NCBI GenBank assembly: GCA_002770955.1
Contig: PCUH01000066.1
Location: 1,234-9,012, forward strand
From: Flavobacteriales bacterium CG18_big_fil_WC_8_21_14_2_50_32_9
GTDB taxonomy: Bacteria > Bacteroidota > Bacteroidia > Flavobacteriales_E > Vicingaceae
Direction: 5' to 3'
DNA length: 7,779 nt
Each line of letters opens with the position of its first letter. The stretch's first letter is position 1. The position numbers and the translations under genes were made by a program. This document shows, one piece after another, positions 1 through 5,555 of the stretch. The notes beneath the pieces were generated by a model that worked only from the letters and a program-made list of their open reading frames with translations, did not search any database and was not told the origin of the DNA.

Positions 1-13
1 AACTTAATAAGCA

Positions 14-43
14 TTGAAATTAGCAAAATAATGGTTAATTTTA
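14..43 (+). promoter_or_regulatory. Candidate Bacteroidota-type promoter for the lipoprotein gene
   Basis: TTG at 14-16 is followed after exactly 19 bases by TAATTTTA at 36-43. This matches the Bacteroidota housekeeping pattern (TTG, about 19 bases, TAnnTTTG) except for the last base of the -7 box. Transcription would start near 48-50, giving a leader of about 20 bases before the ATG at 69. The spacing is persuasive but the motif is weak in such AT-rich DNA, so this is only a candidate. Confidence 0.4.
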
Positions 44-68
44 GTCTCTAAAAAAAGAATCTTAAAAT

Positions 69-554
69 ATGAAAAAATTATTTTTTTTAATGCTAACTGT
101 ACTTATAAGTTTAAGCTGTGAGAATATTGATAGTAAAGAAGAAAAGATGCTTTATAATTATTTAATTGAGCAAGATTATTTATCAAAAATTAATTCATCA
201 AAAAAACAAATTAAAAAGAAAGAAGTTAGTGGAAACTTTATTAGTGAAGACAATGATTTTTTAAAATATACTTATGTTTCTAATACAAATATAACTATTA
301 ATAGTACTTATTTATTTGACGAAAAAGGATGTTTTGAGATAGGGTTGGATGTTGATTATGAAAATGTTGATGAAGCTAGCTCTGTTGCGAACCAATTTAA
401 GCAATATGTTGATGAACAAAAATCATTTGTAGATTTTAAGGAAGATAATTTTCTTCTTCGTTGGATAAATCAGGACAAAAGTAGAACCGTTGAGGTGGAT
501 ATAGCAAATGCTTCATCAGGAAAAATTGCAATTACTATATTTGCAAATGAGTAA
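69..554 (+). CDS. Small predicted lipoprotein of unknown function
   Basis: This gene encodes 161 residues that I do not recognise as a named family. The N-terminus is a lipoprotein-type signal peptide: two lysines (2-3), a hydrophobic core (4-15), and SLSC ending at Cys17, an imperfect but acceptable lipobox for Bacteroidota. Cleavage and acylation at Cys17 would leave a mature protein of about 145 residues anchored in a membrane. Acidic and lysine residues just after the cysteine (ENIDSKEEK) could act as a surface-export signal, but the match to known Bacteroidota export motifs is weak. The mature part is charged, with a lysine-rich stretch at 45-51 and a second cysteine at 88, and no catalytic motif is visible. 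The start is preceded by an A-rich leader with no Shine-Dalgarno, as in the neighbouring genes. It converges on obg, with only 32 bases between the two stop codons and no obvious terminator hairpin. The reading frame is secure; the function is unknown. Confidence 0.8.
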   Translation: MKKLFFLMLTVLISLSCENIDSKEEKMLYNYLIEQDYLSKINSSKKQIKKKEVSGNFISEDNDFLKYTYVSNTNITINSTYLFDEKGCFEIGLDVDYENVDEASSVANQFKQYVDEQKSFVDFKEDNFLLRWINQDKSRTVEVDIANASSGKIAITIFANE

Positions 555-586
555 ATCGGATTTTATGCACAAACCACAAACTCTAA

Positions 587-1582
587 TTAATTGCTGCCAT
601 TGATAATTTCCCAAAGCATATCTTTTAATTCGTCTAGTCCTTGTTGAGCTACTGAAGAAATAAATAAATGAGGTACATTTGGCATATCTTTTAAAATTTC
701 TGTTTTTAATTCGTCATCTAACATATCGGATTTTGAGATTGCTAAAACTCTTTCTTTGTCTAATAATTCAGGATTATAAGCTTTTAATTCATTCAATAAA
801 ATATCATATTCTTCATTGATGTTTTTACTGTCAGCAGGAATTATAAACAGCAATACAGCGTTTCTTTCAATGTGTCTAAGAAATCTAATCCCAAGTCCTT
901 TTCCTTCATGAGCACCTTCAATAATACCAGGAATATCAGCCATCACAAAGGAACGATAATCTCTATAAGCAACCATTCCTAAATTAGGGACAAGTGTTGT
1001 AAAAGGATAATTAGCTATTTCTGGTTTTGCCGCACTTAAAACAGATAGTAAAGTAGATTTTCCAGCATTAGGAAACCCAACTAAACCAACATCAGCCAAC
1101 ACTTTTAGTTCTAAAACTTTCCATTCTTCAAGTCCATCTTCTCCTGGCTGAGCAAACCTCGGGGCTTGATTCGTTGAGGATTTAAAATGTGCATTTCCTT
1201 GTCCACCTCTTCCTCCTTTTACTAAAATTTGTTCTTCACCATCTTGTGTTATTTCAAAAAGTACTTCTCCTGTTTCTGCATCTTTAGCTATTGTTCCTAA
1301 AGGCACATTTACATAAGCATCTGCCCCTTCTGCTCCTGTGCTTCTTGATTTACTTCCGCCAACACCATGTTCTGCCTTAACATGACGTTTGTGTTTTAAA
1401 TGTAATAAAGTCCACAAATTTTTGTCGCCACGTACAATTACGTGTCCACCTCGTCCTCCATCACCACCATCTGGACCGCCTTTTGGCTCATATTTTTCTC
1501 TACGAAAATGTCGTGAGCCAGCCCCTCCTTTGCCTGATCGACAATGGATTTTAACGTAATCAATAAAATTGGAATTAGACAT
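587..1582 (-). CDS. obg: Obg/CgtA GTPase, ribosome-assembly and stress GTPase
   Basis: This is an intact Obg-family GTPase of 331 residues, which binds GTP/GDP and is known to associate with the large ribosomal subunit during assembly and to link growth to guanine nucleotide levels. The glycine-rich Obg fold covers about residues 5-160, with dense Gly-Gly pairs at 18-46. The G domain follows: G1/P-loop GFPNAGKST (169-177), switch I threonines (195-196), G3 DIPG (216-219), SKSD (283-286) at the NKxD position, and SSVAQQG (309-315) as G5. The variable C-terminal domain seen in some Obg proteins is absent; the protein ends soon after the G domain. It is the last gene of the probable hpt-adk-obg transcript. 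No Shine-Dalgarno precedes the ATG. The leader consists instead of the C-rich face of a telomere-like repeat that stops one base before the start codon. An MSNSNF start is consistent with the family's N-terminus, and the identification is secure. Confidence 0.97.
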   Translation of the reverse strand: MSNSNFIDYVKIHCRSGKGGAGSRHFRREKYEPKGGPDGGDGGRGGHVIVRGDKNLWTLLHLKHKRHVKAEHGVGGSKSRSTGAEGADAYVNVPLGTIAKDAETGEVLFEITQDGEEQILVKGGRGGQGNAHFKSSTNQAPRFAQPGEDGLEEWKVLELKVLADVGLVGFPNAGKSTLLSVLSAAKPEIANYPFTTLVPNLGMVAYRDYRSFVMADIPGIIEGAHEGKGLGIRFLRHIERNAVLLFIIPADSKNINEEYDILLNELKAYNPELLDKERVLAISKSDMLDDELKTEILKDMPNVPHLFISSVAQQGLDELKDMLWEIINGSN

Positions 1583-1583
1583 A

Positions 1584-1642
1584 GTAGATAGGTGTTAGGT
1601 GTTAGGGTTAGGGTTAGGGATTAGGGATTAGGGATTTAGGGG
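1584..1642. repeat. Telomere-like degenerate tandem repeat, left arm of composite element
   Basis: Read on the plus strand the units are GTAGATA (1584), GGTGTTA (1591), GGTGTTA (1598), GGGTTA (1605), GGGTTA (1611), GGGATTA (1617), GGGATTA (1624), GGGATTTA (1631) and GGGG (1639-1642). Unit length varies from 6 to 8 and the sequence drifts gradually, becoming richer in G toward the palindrome. Six runs of at least three G separated by 3-5 bases fit a G-quadruplex motif on the plus strand. That strand is the template for obg, so the obg leader RNA would carry the C-rich version. The array stops one base before the obg start codon. Confidence 0.85.
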
Positions 1643-1684
1643 TTCTTCATTTCATCCCGAAAGCTTTCGGGATGAAATGAAGAA
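1643..1684. repeat. Perfect 42-bp palindrome without a loop
   Basis: Positions 1643-1663 are the exact reverse complement of 1664-1684, with the centre at AAGCTT (1661-1666). The inner core CCCGAAAGCTTTCGGG is GC-rich and the outer part is AT-rich. Transcribed from either strand it would form a very stable hairpin. On the adk-to-obg strand it is followed by CCCCTAAATCC and not by a T run, so it is not a normal intrinsic terminator, although it could pause polymerase or protect the upstream mRNA from 3' exonucleases. Its place between two arms of inverted repeats suggests it is the core of a dispersed intergenic element. Confidence 0.9.
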
Positions 1685-1690
1685 TGACAC

Positions 1691-1718
1691 TAACTACTAA
1701 CTCCTAATTACTAACTAC
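1691..1718. repeat. Four 7-bp units, inverted right arm of composite element
   Basis: Four consecutive 7-base units read TAACTAC (1691), TAACTCC (1698), TAATTAC (1705) and TAACTAC (1712). Their reverse complements (GTAGTTA, GTAATTA, GGAGTTA, GTAGTTA) resemble the outer units of the left arm, GTAGATA at 1584 being the closest, so the two arms face each other across the palindrome. The last 12 bases (1707-1718) are the four final sense codons of adk, and the adk stop codon (1704-1706) also lies inside the array. Confidence 0.75.
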
Positions 1719-2288
1719 TTGTTTATCAATAGCTGTACATAATCGATTAAATATCTCATCAATAGTGCCTATTCCGTTAATTTTTTCAAACTTATTTTGA
1801 GCAGCATAAAAATCAGCTACCACAGCAGTTTGGTCGTTATATACTTTAATTCTGTTGGCAATAATGGCTGTGTCTAAATCATCAGCTCTTCCGCTATCTT
1901 TTCCCCTTTCTAGTATGCGTTTAATTAATTCTCCATTTTCAACATCCAATGCCAACATTTTTGTTATAGTTGTGTTTTTTGAGGATAAAAATTTATCCAA
2001 CGCTTCTGCTTGCGGTGTTGTTCTTGGAAATCCATCAAAAATAAATCCATTTGCTTTCGGATTTTTATCAACTTCTGCTTCGAGCATACTGATTGTAACT
2101 TGGTCGGGTACTAAATTACCTTTGTCCATATAGCTTTTTGCGAGTTTTCCTAATTCTGTTTCACCTTTAATGTTTGCTCTAAAAATATCTCCTGTTGATA
2201 AATGTACTAAGTTATACTTGTTAACCAACTTTTCTGCTTGGGTTCCTTTTCCAGCACCTGGAGGACCAAATAATACAATGTTTAACAT
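1704..2288 (-). CDS. adk: Adenylate kinase, short (LID-less) form
   Basis: Adenylate kinase catalyses ATP + AMP = 2 ADP in the cytoplasm. The 194-residue protein has the P-loop GPPGAGKGT (8-16), the AMP-binding region from STGD (31-34) through Arg37 to about residue 60, and DGFPRT (85-90), which contacts AMP. The LID is reduced to a short loop around RGKDSGRADD (128-137), with no four-cysteine zinc site and no long insertion, as in the short forms usual in Bacteroidota. The start at MLNIVLFGPPG leaves the normal few residues before the P-loop. The gene lies 23 bases downstream of hpt and is probably cotranscribed with it. The odd part is the 3' end: the last four residues (VVSN) and the stop codon lie inside a 7-bp tandem repeat, so the native C-terminus may have been about residue 190 before repeat insertion. 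Function is secure. Confidence 0.97.
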   Translation of the reverse strand: MLNIVLFGPPGAGKGTQAEKLVNKYNLVHLSTGDIFRANIKGETELGKLAKSYMDKGNLVPDQVTISMLEAEVDKNPKANGFIFDGFPRTTPQAEALDKFLSSKNTTITKMLALDVENGELIKRILERGKDSGRADDLDTAIIANRIKVYNDQTAVVADFYAAQNKFEKINGIGTIDEIFNRLCTAIDKQVVSN

Positions 2289-2311
2289 AATTCTTGTTTT
2301 ATAAATTTTGA

Positions 2312-2851
2312 CTAATTTTCATCCAACACATAAATTGAACTCAGATTCCTTCCTAAACCATCATAATCTAATCCATATCCTATCACAAAAGCATTTGGAA
2401 TTTCTTTCCCAACATAATCAATTGAATGTGATTTTTTGTAAGCTCCCGGCTTAAATAATAAAGAAGCTATTTTTATACTAGTTACTTTTTTTTCTTCTAG
2501 TATCTCATATAATTTTATCAACGTATTTCCTGTGTCAACTATGTCTTCTACTAAAATAATATCGTGCCCTTTTAAATCTTCATTTAATCCAATTAACTCA
2601 CTCACTTTTCCTGTTGTTGCTGTTCCCTCATAGGAAGCTAGTTTTACAAATGAAACCGTACATTGTAAATCAATTTTTTTGAGTAAATCGCTCATAAACA
2701 TAAATGAACCATTCAATACACCAATAAAAATAGGTGATTTTGCTTTATAGTCTGTATTTATTTGTTGAGCAACTTTATTTATTGCATCTTGAAGTTCTGC
2801 TTCGGAAATATAAGACTTGAATTTTTTGTCTTTAACGATGATTCTACCCAT
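2312..2851 (-). CDS. hpt: Hypoxanthine phosphoribosyltransferase
   Basis: This purine-salvage enzyme transfers phosphoribose from PRPP to hypoxanthine (and usually guanine), giving IMP or GMP in the cytoplasm. In the 179-residue protein the LNGS loop that binds pyrophosphate is at 46-49, and the mobile active-site loop around SYEGTATTGKV is at 73-83. The PRPP-binding signature ILVEDIVDTGNTL lies at 99-111, with the acidic pair Glu102-Asp103 and the probable catalytic base Asp106. Lys134 in FKPG and the PNAFVIGYGLDYDG segment (152-165) fit the purine-binding side. Length and order match type I HPRTs. It opens the hpt-adk-obg series, and a well-matched promoter lies immediately upstream, leaving a leader of only about 15 bases. 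The M23 peptidase gene ends 95 bases upstream on the same strand and is probably a separate unit. The exact preference between hypoxanthine and guanine cannot be told from sequence. Confidence 0.96.
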   Translation of the reverse strand: MGRIIVKDKKFKSYISEAELQDAINKVAQQINTDYKAKSPIFIGVLNGSFMFMSDLLKKIDLQCTVSFVKLASYEGTATTGKVSELIGLNEDLKGHDIILVEDIVDTGNTLIKLYEILEEKKVTSIKIASLLFKPGAYKKSHSIDYVGKEIPNAFVIGYGLDYDGLGRNLSSIYVLDEN

Positions 2852-2870
2852 TTTTATAAAAATTGGATTG

Positions 2871-2900
2871 CAAAAGTACTGAAAATATTGGTATTTACAA
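2871..2900 (-). promoter_or_regulatory. Bacteroidota-type promoter of hpt-adk-obg
   Basis: On the minus strand TTG (plus-strand 2898-2900) is followed after 19 bases by TACTTTTG (plus-strand 2871-2878), a full match to the Bacteroidota pattern TTG-N19-TAnnTTTG. Transcription would start near 2865, giving a short AT-rich leader to the hpt ATG at 2851. It separates hpt from the upstream M23 gene and supports hpt-adk-obg as one transcription unit. Confidence 0.75.
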
Positions 2901-2946
2901 TAGAAATAAATTCATAGCATATTTTATTATTTCTAAGAACTATTTA

Positions 2947-4668
2947 CTAACGTATAAATGGAATTTCAGTAGTTTGCATATTTTCAACACCATCCGTAAC
3001 CTCTAATTTAAATGTATGGTTTCCTTTTGCAACGCCATCAAAATAATAGGTAAGTTTGGCTGTTTTACCATCAAATTCCAATAACACCCATTTCTCATCT
3101 ATATACGCATTATAGGTTTTTATACCACTAAGATTATCTGCAATACTAAATTGAATGGCTTTTTGGTTGGTCATTATTTTGTTTGGATAAATACTAATTG
3201 GAGTTATTTTCGGAGGAATTGTATCAATCATCACAGCAAAACCACCAAAAGTTTTAGAGGTAGCTACTAAATAATTGTTTCTCCATTCTCCGCCTTTCGA
3301 ATAATATCTTTTAGAACCATCAATGTTTATTATAACTGCTTTTTGTCTTAAATTTTCAGTTAATCTTCCCACTTTTATTGCAACAGTTATAGGATAATGC
3401 AACGGAACATTTTCTTTATGGAGTTGGTAGGTTGGGGTTATTGCTCCATACATTGTATCTAAAACCGCAAATTGAAAAGGTAAGTTTTCATAAAGTGCAT
3501 TTTTAGGAATACTCAACTGAACAAATTTGTTTTCATAAAAATTACTATCGGAATAACTCAATAAAGTATCCACTTTTATTGGTTTTTTAACAAAAGGAGT
3601 GATGCGGTTTTTCATTCCTGCTATCTGAAACGAAAGCGTAGTTTTGTTTTGATACACATCATAAATTTCGTATTTAACATCATAAATCTTATCATAATCA
3701 ATAAAAAAAACACCTTTGTTTTTGCTGTTTTTATAAATAGAAAGCGGATTGTTTTCTAAAATAAAACTTCGTTGAATGCGTTGATTTGTAGCTAAATATT
3801 CTTTGTAATCAAGTAAAGCATTTATTGCCCTCGATTCATCAAAACTAAATTTGTTAATTTTTGAATAGAAAATTTCTTCGTTGTTTACAAATAGTTTAAC
3901 TTCATAAACACCATTCTTATTCGGAACACCTGTTAGCTGATCAATTACATCAATACCAATTCCAATTGGTCCATAAGCAAAGTTGAGTGTGGAAGAAATA
4001 AGATTTTGATTCCCAGAATTTCCAACAACTCTAATGTGTTGAGGTATGTTTTTATTATTAACTAGACTAGAATCTGACAATGGATATATAACAATATTTC
4101 TAATGTTAGGATGCACTTCGTCTTTAACATCAAAACCTAACAAAAGTGGATTAATAGGATGTTCCGATTTCGTTTCTCTAATTTCAAAATGCAAGTGAGG
4201 ACCACCAGAGCCACCCGAATTCCCAGATAAGGCAATGAGTTGCCCTTTTTTAATTTTCAACAACGTGTCGGGCGGATAATAATCCATCTCCCAAGTTTTG
4301 TTTTTGTATTGATATTTTTTAATTTCTTCTGCTATTTTTCCTTCATATTTTTGAAGATGAGCATACACCGAAGTATATCCATTCGGATGATCAATATAAA
4401 TTGCATTGCCATAACCATAAGGAGAATTCCGAATGCGAGAAACAAAACCATCAGCTACAGCATAAACTTTTTGACCTTCCACACCCTGTGTTTTTATGTC
4501 TAACCCTGAGTGAAAATGATTGGAACGTAATTCACCAAAATTTCCAGAAAGATAAAGTGGAATATCCAATGGCGACCTAAAATAATTTAGAGGCAAACTA
4601 TCTTGAGCCGCTAAAAACAGCATATTAATTAAACTAACTCCTAAAATAAAAACTTTCTTTATATCCAT
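2947..4668 (-). CDS. Secreted M23 (LytM-type) metallopeptidase with C-terminal Ig-like region
   Basis: This is a predicted peptidoglycan endopeptidase, or a related zinc peptidase, of 573 residues. An N-terminal signal peptide (basic 4-5, hydrophobic 6-20, likely cut near AAQ at 20-22) directs it out of the cytoplasm. The M23 domain covers about 37-178. It has HSGLD (His53, Asp57; the HxxxD zinc motif), His104 in YAHL, and HLH (158-160) after a glycine-rich turn, so all catalytic and zinc-binding positions expected of an active enzyme are present. A lysine-rich insertion of about 30 residues (108-140) separates the YAH motif from the GQ turn. The remaining ~390 residues are unnamed, probably beta-rich. 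The end (about 484-573), with DTIPPKITP, DNLSGI and FKLEVTDGVEN, resembles a bacterial Ig-like domain. Substrate and partners cannot be read from the sequence. The gene diverges from the zapA group, which makes a link to cell-wall remodelling at division possible but unproven. Confidence 0.9.
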   Translation of the reverse strand: MDIKKVFILGVSLINMLFLAAQDSLPLNYFRSPLDIPLYLSGNFGELRSNHFHSGLDIKTQGVEGQKVYAVADGFVSRIRNSPYGYGNAIYIDHPNGYTSVYAHLQKYEGKIAEEIKKYQYKNKTWEMDYYPPDTLLKIKKGQLIALSGNSGGSGGPHLHFEIRETKSEHPINPLLLGFDVKDEVHPNIRNIVIYPLSDSSLVNNKNIPQHIRVVGNSGNQNLISSTLNFAYGPIGIGIDVIDQLTGVPNKNGVYEVKLFVNNEEIFYSKINKFSFDESRAINALLDYKEYLATNQRIQRSFILENNPLSIYKNSKNKGVFFIDYDKIYDVKYEIYDVYQNKTTLSFQIAGMKNRITPFVKKPIKVDTLLSYSDSNFYENKFVQLSIPKNALYENLPFQFAVLDTMYGAITPTYQLHKENVPLHYPITVAIKVGRLTENLRQKAVIINIDGSKRYYSKGGEWRNNYLVATSKTFGGFAVMIDTIPPKITPISIYPNKIMTNQKAIQFSIADNLSGIKTYNAYIDEKWVLLEFDGKTAKLTYYFDGVAKGNHTFKLEVTDGVENMQTTEIPFIR

Positions 4669-4731
4669 TTTTTAATTTTTAATGTACTAATGTAATAAAC
4701 TCACAAACTCCATTTAGTGTCTTTTTAGTCG

Positions 4732-4758
4732 AGAGGCTGGACTTTAAAGACAGCCTCT
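4732..4758. repeat. Stem-loop in the divergent spacer
   Basis: AGAGGCTG (4732-4739) and CAGCCTCT (4751-4758) form an 8-bp perfect stem around an 11-base loop that itself contains the palindrome CTTTAAAG. It is notably more GC-rich than its surroundings. It lies 64 bases upstream of the M23 start and so may fall in that gene's leader. It has no long T run on either side, so I do not call it a terminator. Its role is unknown. Confidence 0.6.
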
Positions 4759-4783
4759 AGTTGGTTAATTTTTCGTTTAACGC

Positions 4784-4791
4784 CAAAACTA
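4784..4791 (-). promoter_or_regulatory. Possible -7 element for the M23 peptidase gene
   Basis: On the minus strand this reads TAGTTTTG, matching TAnnTTTG. No TTG is found at the expected 19-base spacing, so support is weak. If real, the M23 transcript would have a leader of roughly 110 bases containing the stem-loop at 4732-4758. Confidence 0.25.
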
Positions 4792-4857
4792 ACCATCAAT
4801 TTTGGGTAGTTTAAAAAAAATTAATAAGATTATCCACAAAATTTAGTGTAAAAAAAT

Positions 4858-4865
4858 TACATTTG
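4858..4865 (+). promoter_or_regulatory. Candidate -7 element for the coiled-coil/zapA unit
   Basis: TACATTTG matches the Bacteroidota -7 consensus TAnnTTTG exactly and would start transcription about 33-35 bases before the ATG at 4906. The position of the -33 element (about 4836-4838) reads ACA instead of TTG, so this is half a promoter by sequence. The leader downstream is almost entirely A and T. Confidence 0.45.
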
Positions 4866-4905
4866 TCCAGAATTAATTTTTTTTAATTAATTTTTAAACA
4901 GAAAA

Positions 4906-5190
4906 ATGAAAGACTTATCCGTTTTGGTAAGCAGTCTTAGAAAAAAGACCGAAAAATTGATTGAAAAACATCAATCAATTTTACTTAAAAACAATATACT
5001 TTCGGAAGAAATTTTAAAATTAAAAGAAGAATTAGCTCAAAAAAACCAACAAATTGATGCAGTTGAAAATAAATTAACCTTATTAAAACTAGCTAAAGGA
5101 GTTGGAAATGAAAGTACCAAAGATGTGAAGTTGAAAATTAACGAAATGGTACGGGAAATAGATAAATGTATTGCTAAAATTAGCCAATAA
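4906..5190 (+). CDS. Small coiled-coil protein encoded upstream of zapA
   Basis: A 94-residue cytoplasmic protein with no signal peptide or membrane segment. Residues about 8-65 have a heptad-like spacing of Leu/Ile with many Lys/Glu/Gln, indicating a long coiled coil. A glycine-containing break follows (65-70, GVGNES), then a short C-terminal helix with NEMVREIDKCIAKI (79-92). I know no experimentally assigned function. It is 15 bases upstream of zapA in the same direction and almost certainly cotranscribed, so a role with ZapA in the division ring, perhaps like the coiled-coil partner ZapB of other bacteria, is a reasonable inference from context and architecture only. The ATG is the first in frame after an A/T-rich leader. 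Confidence 0.85.
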   Translation: MKDLSVLVSSLRKKTEKLIEKHQSILLKNNILSEEILKLKEELAQKNQQIDAVENKLTLLKLAKGVGNESTKDVKLKINEMVREIDKCIAKISQ

Positions 5191-5205
5191 ATTAAAATAC
5201 TCTTA

Positions 5206-5490
5206 ATGGAAGAGTTGTCCATAAAAATAAAAATTGCGAATAGGATTTATCCTTTAACAATAGAAGTTAATGAAGAAGAGCGAATTAGAAAGGCTGCTGA
5301 TAAAATTAATGCTTCTATTATTGAATATGAAAAATTGTATGCCGTTCACGACAAACAAGACCTTTTAGCAATGGTTGCTCTTCAATTAGCAACAGACAAC
5401 TTAGAATTAAAAAACAAAGGCATTGTTAATGATGCTGGTGTTGAAGAGAATTTAATTAAGATTGATGAACTCATCAGTCAACAGCTATAA
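5206..5490 (+). CDS. zapA: Cell division protein ZapA
   Basis: ZapA binds FtsZ in the cytoplasm and promotes bundling and stability of the division ring. The 94-residue length is typical. The N-terminal part (5-20, IKIKIANRIYPLTIEV) is the short beta-rich head, EEERIRKAADKIN (23-35) follows, and the DKQDLLAMVALQLA segment (49-62) is the most recognisable block, common in Bacteroidota ZapA proteins. The rest (63-94) is the C-terminal helix used for dimer and tetramer formation. It follows the small coiled-coil gene after 15 bases and precedes a 6S RNA gene, the same neighbour that zapA has in gammaproteobacteria. No Shine-Dalgarno is seen. A weak AT-rich stem-loop with four T residues follows at 5531-5553 and could end the transcript inefficiently. 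Confidence 0.93.
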   Translation: MEELSIKIKIANRIYPLTIEVNEEERIRKAADKINASIIEYEKLYAVHDKQDLLAMVALQLATDNLELKNKGIVNDAGVEENLIKIDELISQQL

Positions 5491-5530
5491 CGTTCTTTAA
5501 AATAAAAGCAACACAATTTATCGAGAAAAT

Positions 5531-5551
5531 AATTAGTTCTAATAACTAATT
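5531..5551. repeat. Small AT-rich inverted repeat just upstream of the 6S RNA
   Basis: AATTAGTT (5531-5538) and AACTAATT (5544-5551) form an 8-bp inverted repeat with a 5-base spacer. It overlaps the candidate -7 box of the 6S RNA and is followed by a few T residues. It could be a weak terminator for zapA or an operator on the 6S promoter, and in such AT-rich DNA it could also be chance. Confidence 0.4.
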
Positions 5552-5554
5552 TTA
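5547..5554 (+). promoter_or_regulatory. Candidate -7 element of the 6S RNA gene
   Basis: TAATTTTA resembles TAnnTTTG with one mismatch and is identical to the box proposed upstream of the lipoprotein gene at 36-43. Its position would place the transcript start near 5558-5560, exactly where the closing stem of the RNA begins. No TTG occurs at the expected -33 spacing. Confidence 0.4.
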
Positions 5555-5555
5555 A

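Noticed and set aside
283..286. Loss of GTP specificity in Obg because SKSD (residues 283-286, not bases) replaces NKxD
   Set aside because: To my knowledge Bacteroidota Obg proteins commonly read SKSD here, and the lysine and aspartate are kept, so it is not a defect.
1605..1642. A true telomere or eukaryotic contamination, because GGGTTA repeats match vertebrate-type telomeres
   Set aside because: The array is short and degenerate, with unit lengths of 6-8 bp, and lies between intact bacterial adk and obg genes on one continuous sequence. A bacterial intergenic repeat explains it better.
1643..1684. Intrinsic terminator of adk
   Set aside because: No T run follows the hairpin on the adk strand; the next bases are CCCCTAAATCC. 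Pausing or mRNA protection remains possible.
1584..1718. CRISPR array
   Set aside because: The units are only 6-8 bp, have no spacers, and no cas genes are nearby.
1855..2133. 92-codon open frame on the plus strand opposite adk
   Set aside because: It is antisense to a well-conserved gene, its protein has no recognisable features, and it is explained by the base composition of adk.
4240..4503. 87-codon open frame on the plus strand opposite the M23 gene
   Set aside because: Low-complexity Phe/Ile-rich shadow of the M23 catalytic domain, with no independent support.
4871..4892. Inverted repeat AATTAA/TTAATT in the coiled-coil gene leader as an operator or terminator
   Set aside because: It is pure A/T with a T-only loop and is readily expected by chance in this composition.
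5037..5222. 61-codon open frame on the minus strand across the coiled-coil/zapA junction
   Set aside because: Shadow of two supported genes, with a hydrophobic composition expected from the reverse complement of A-rich coding DNA.
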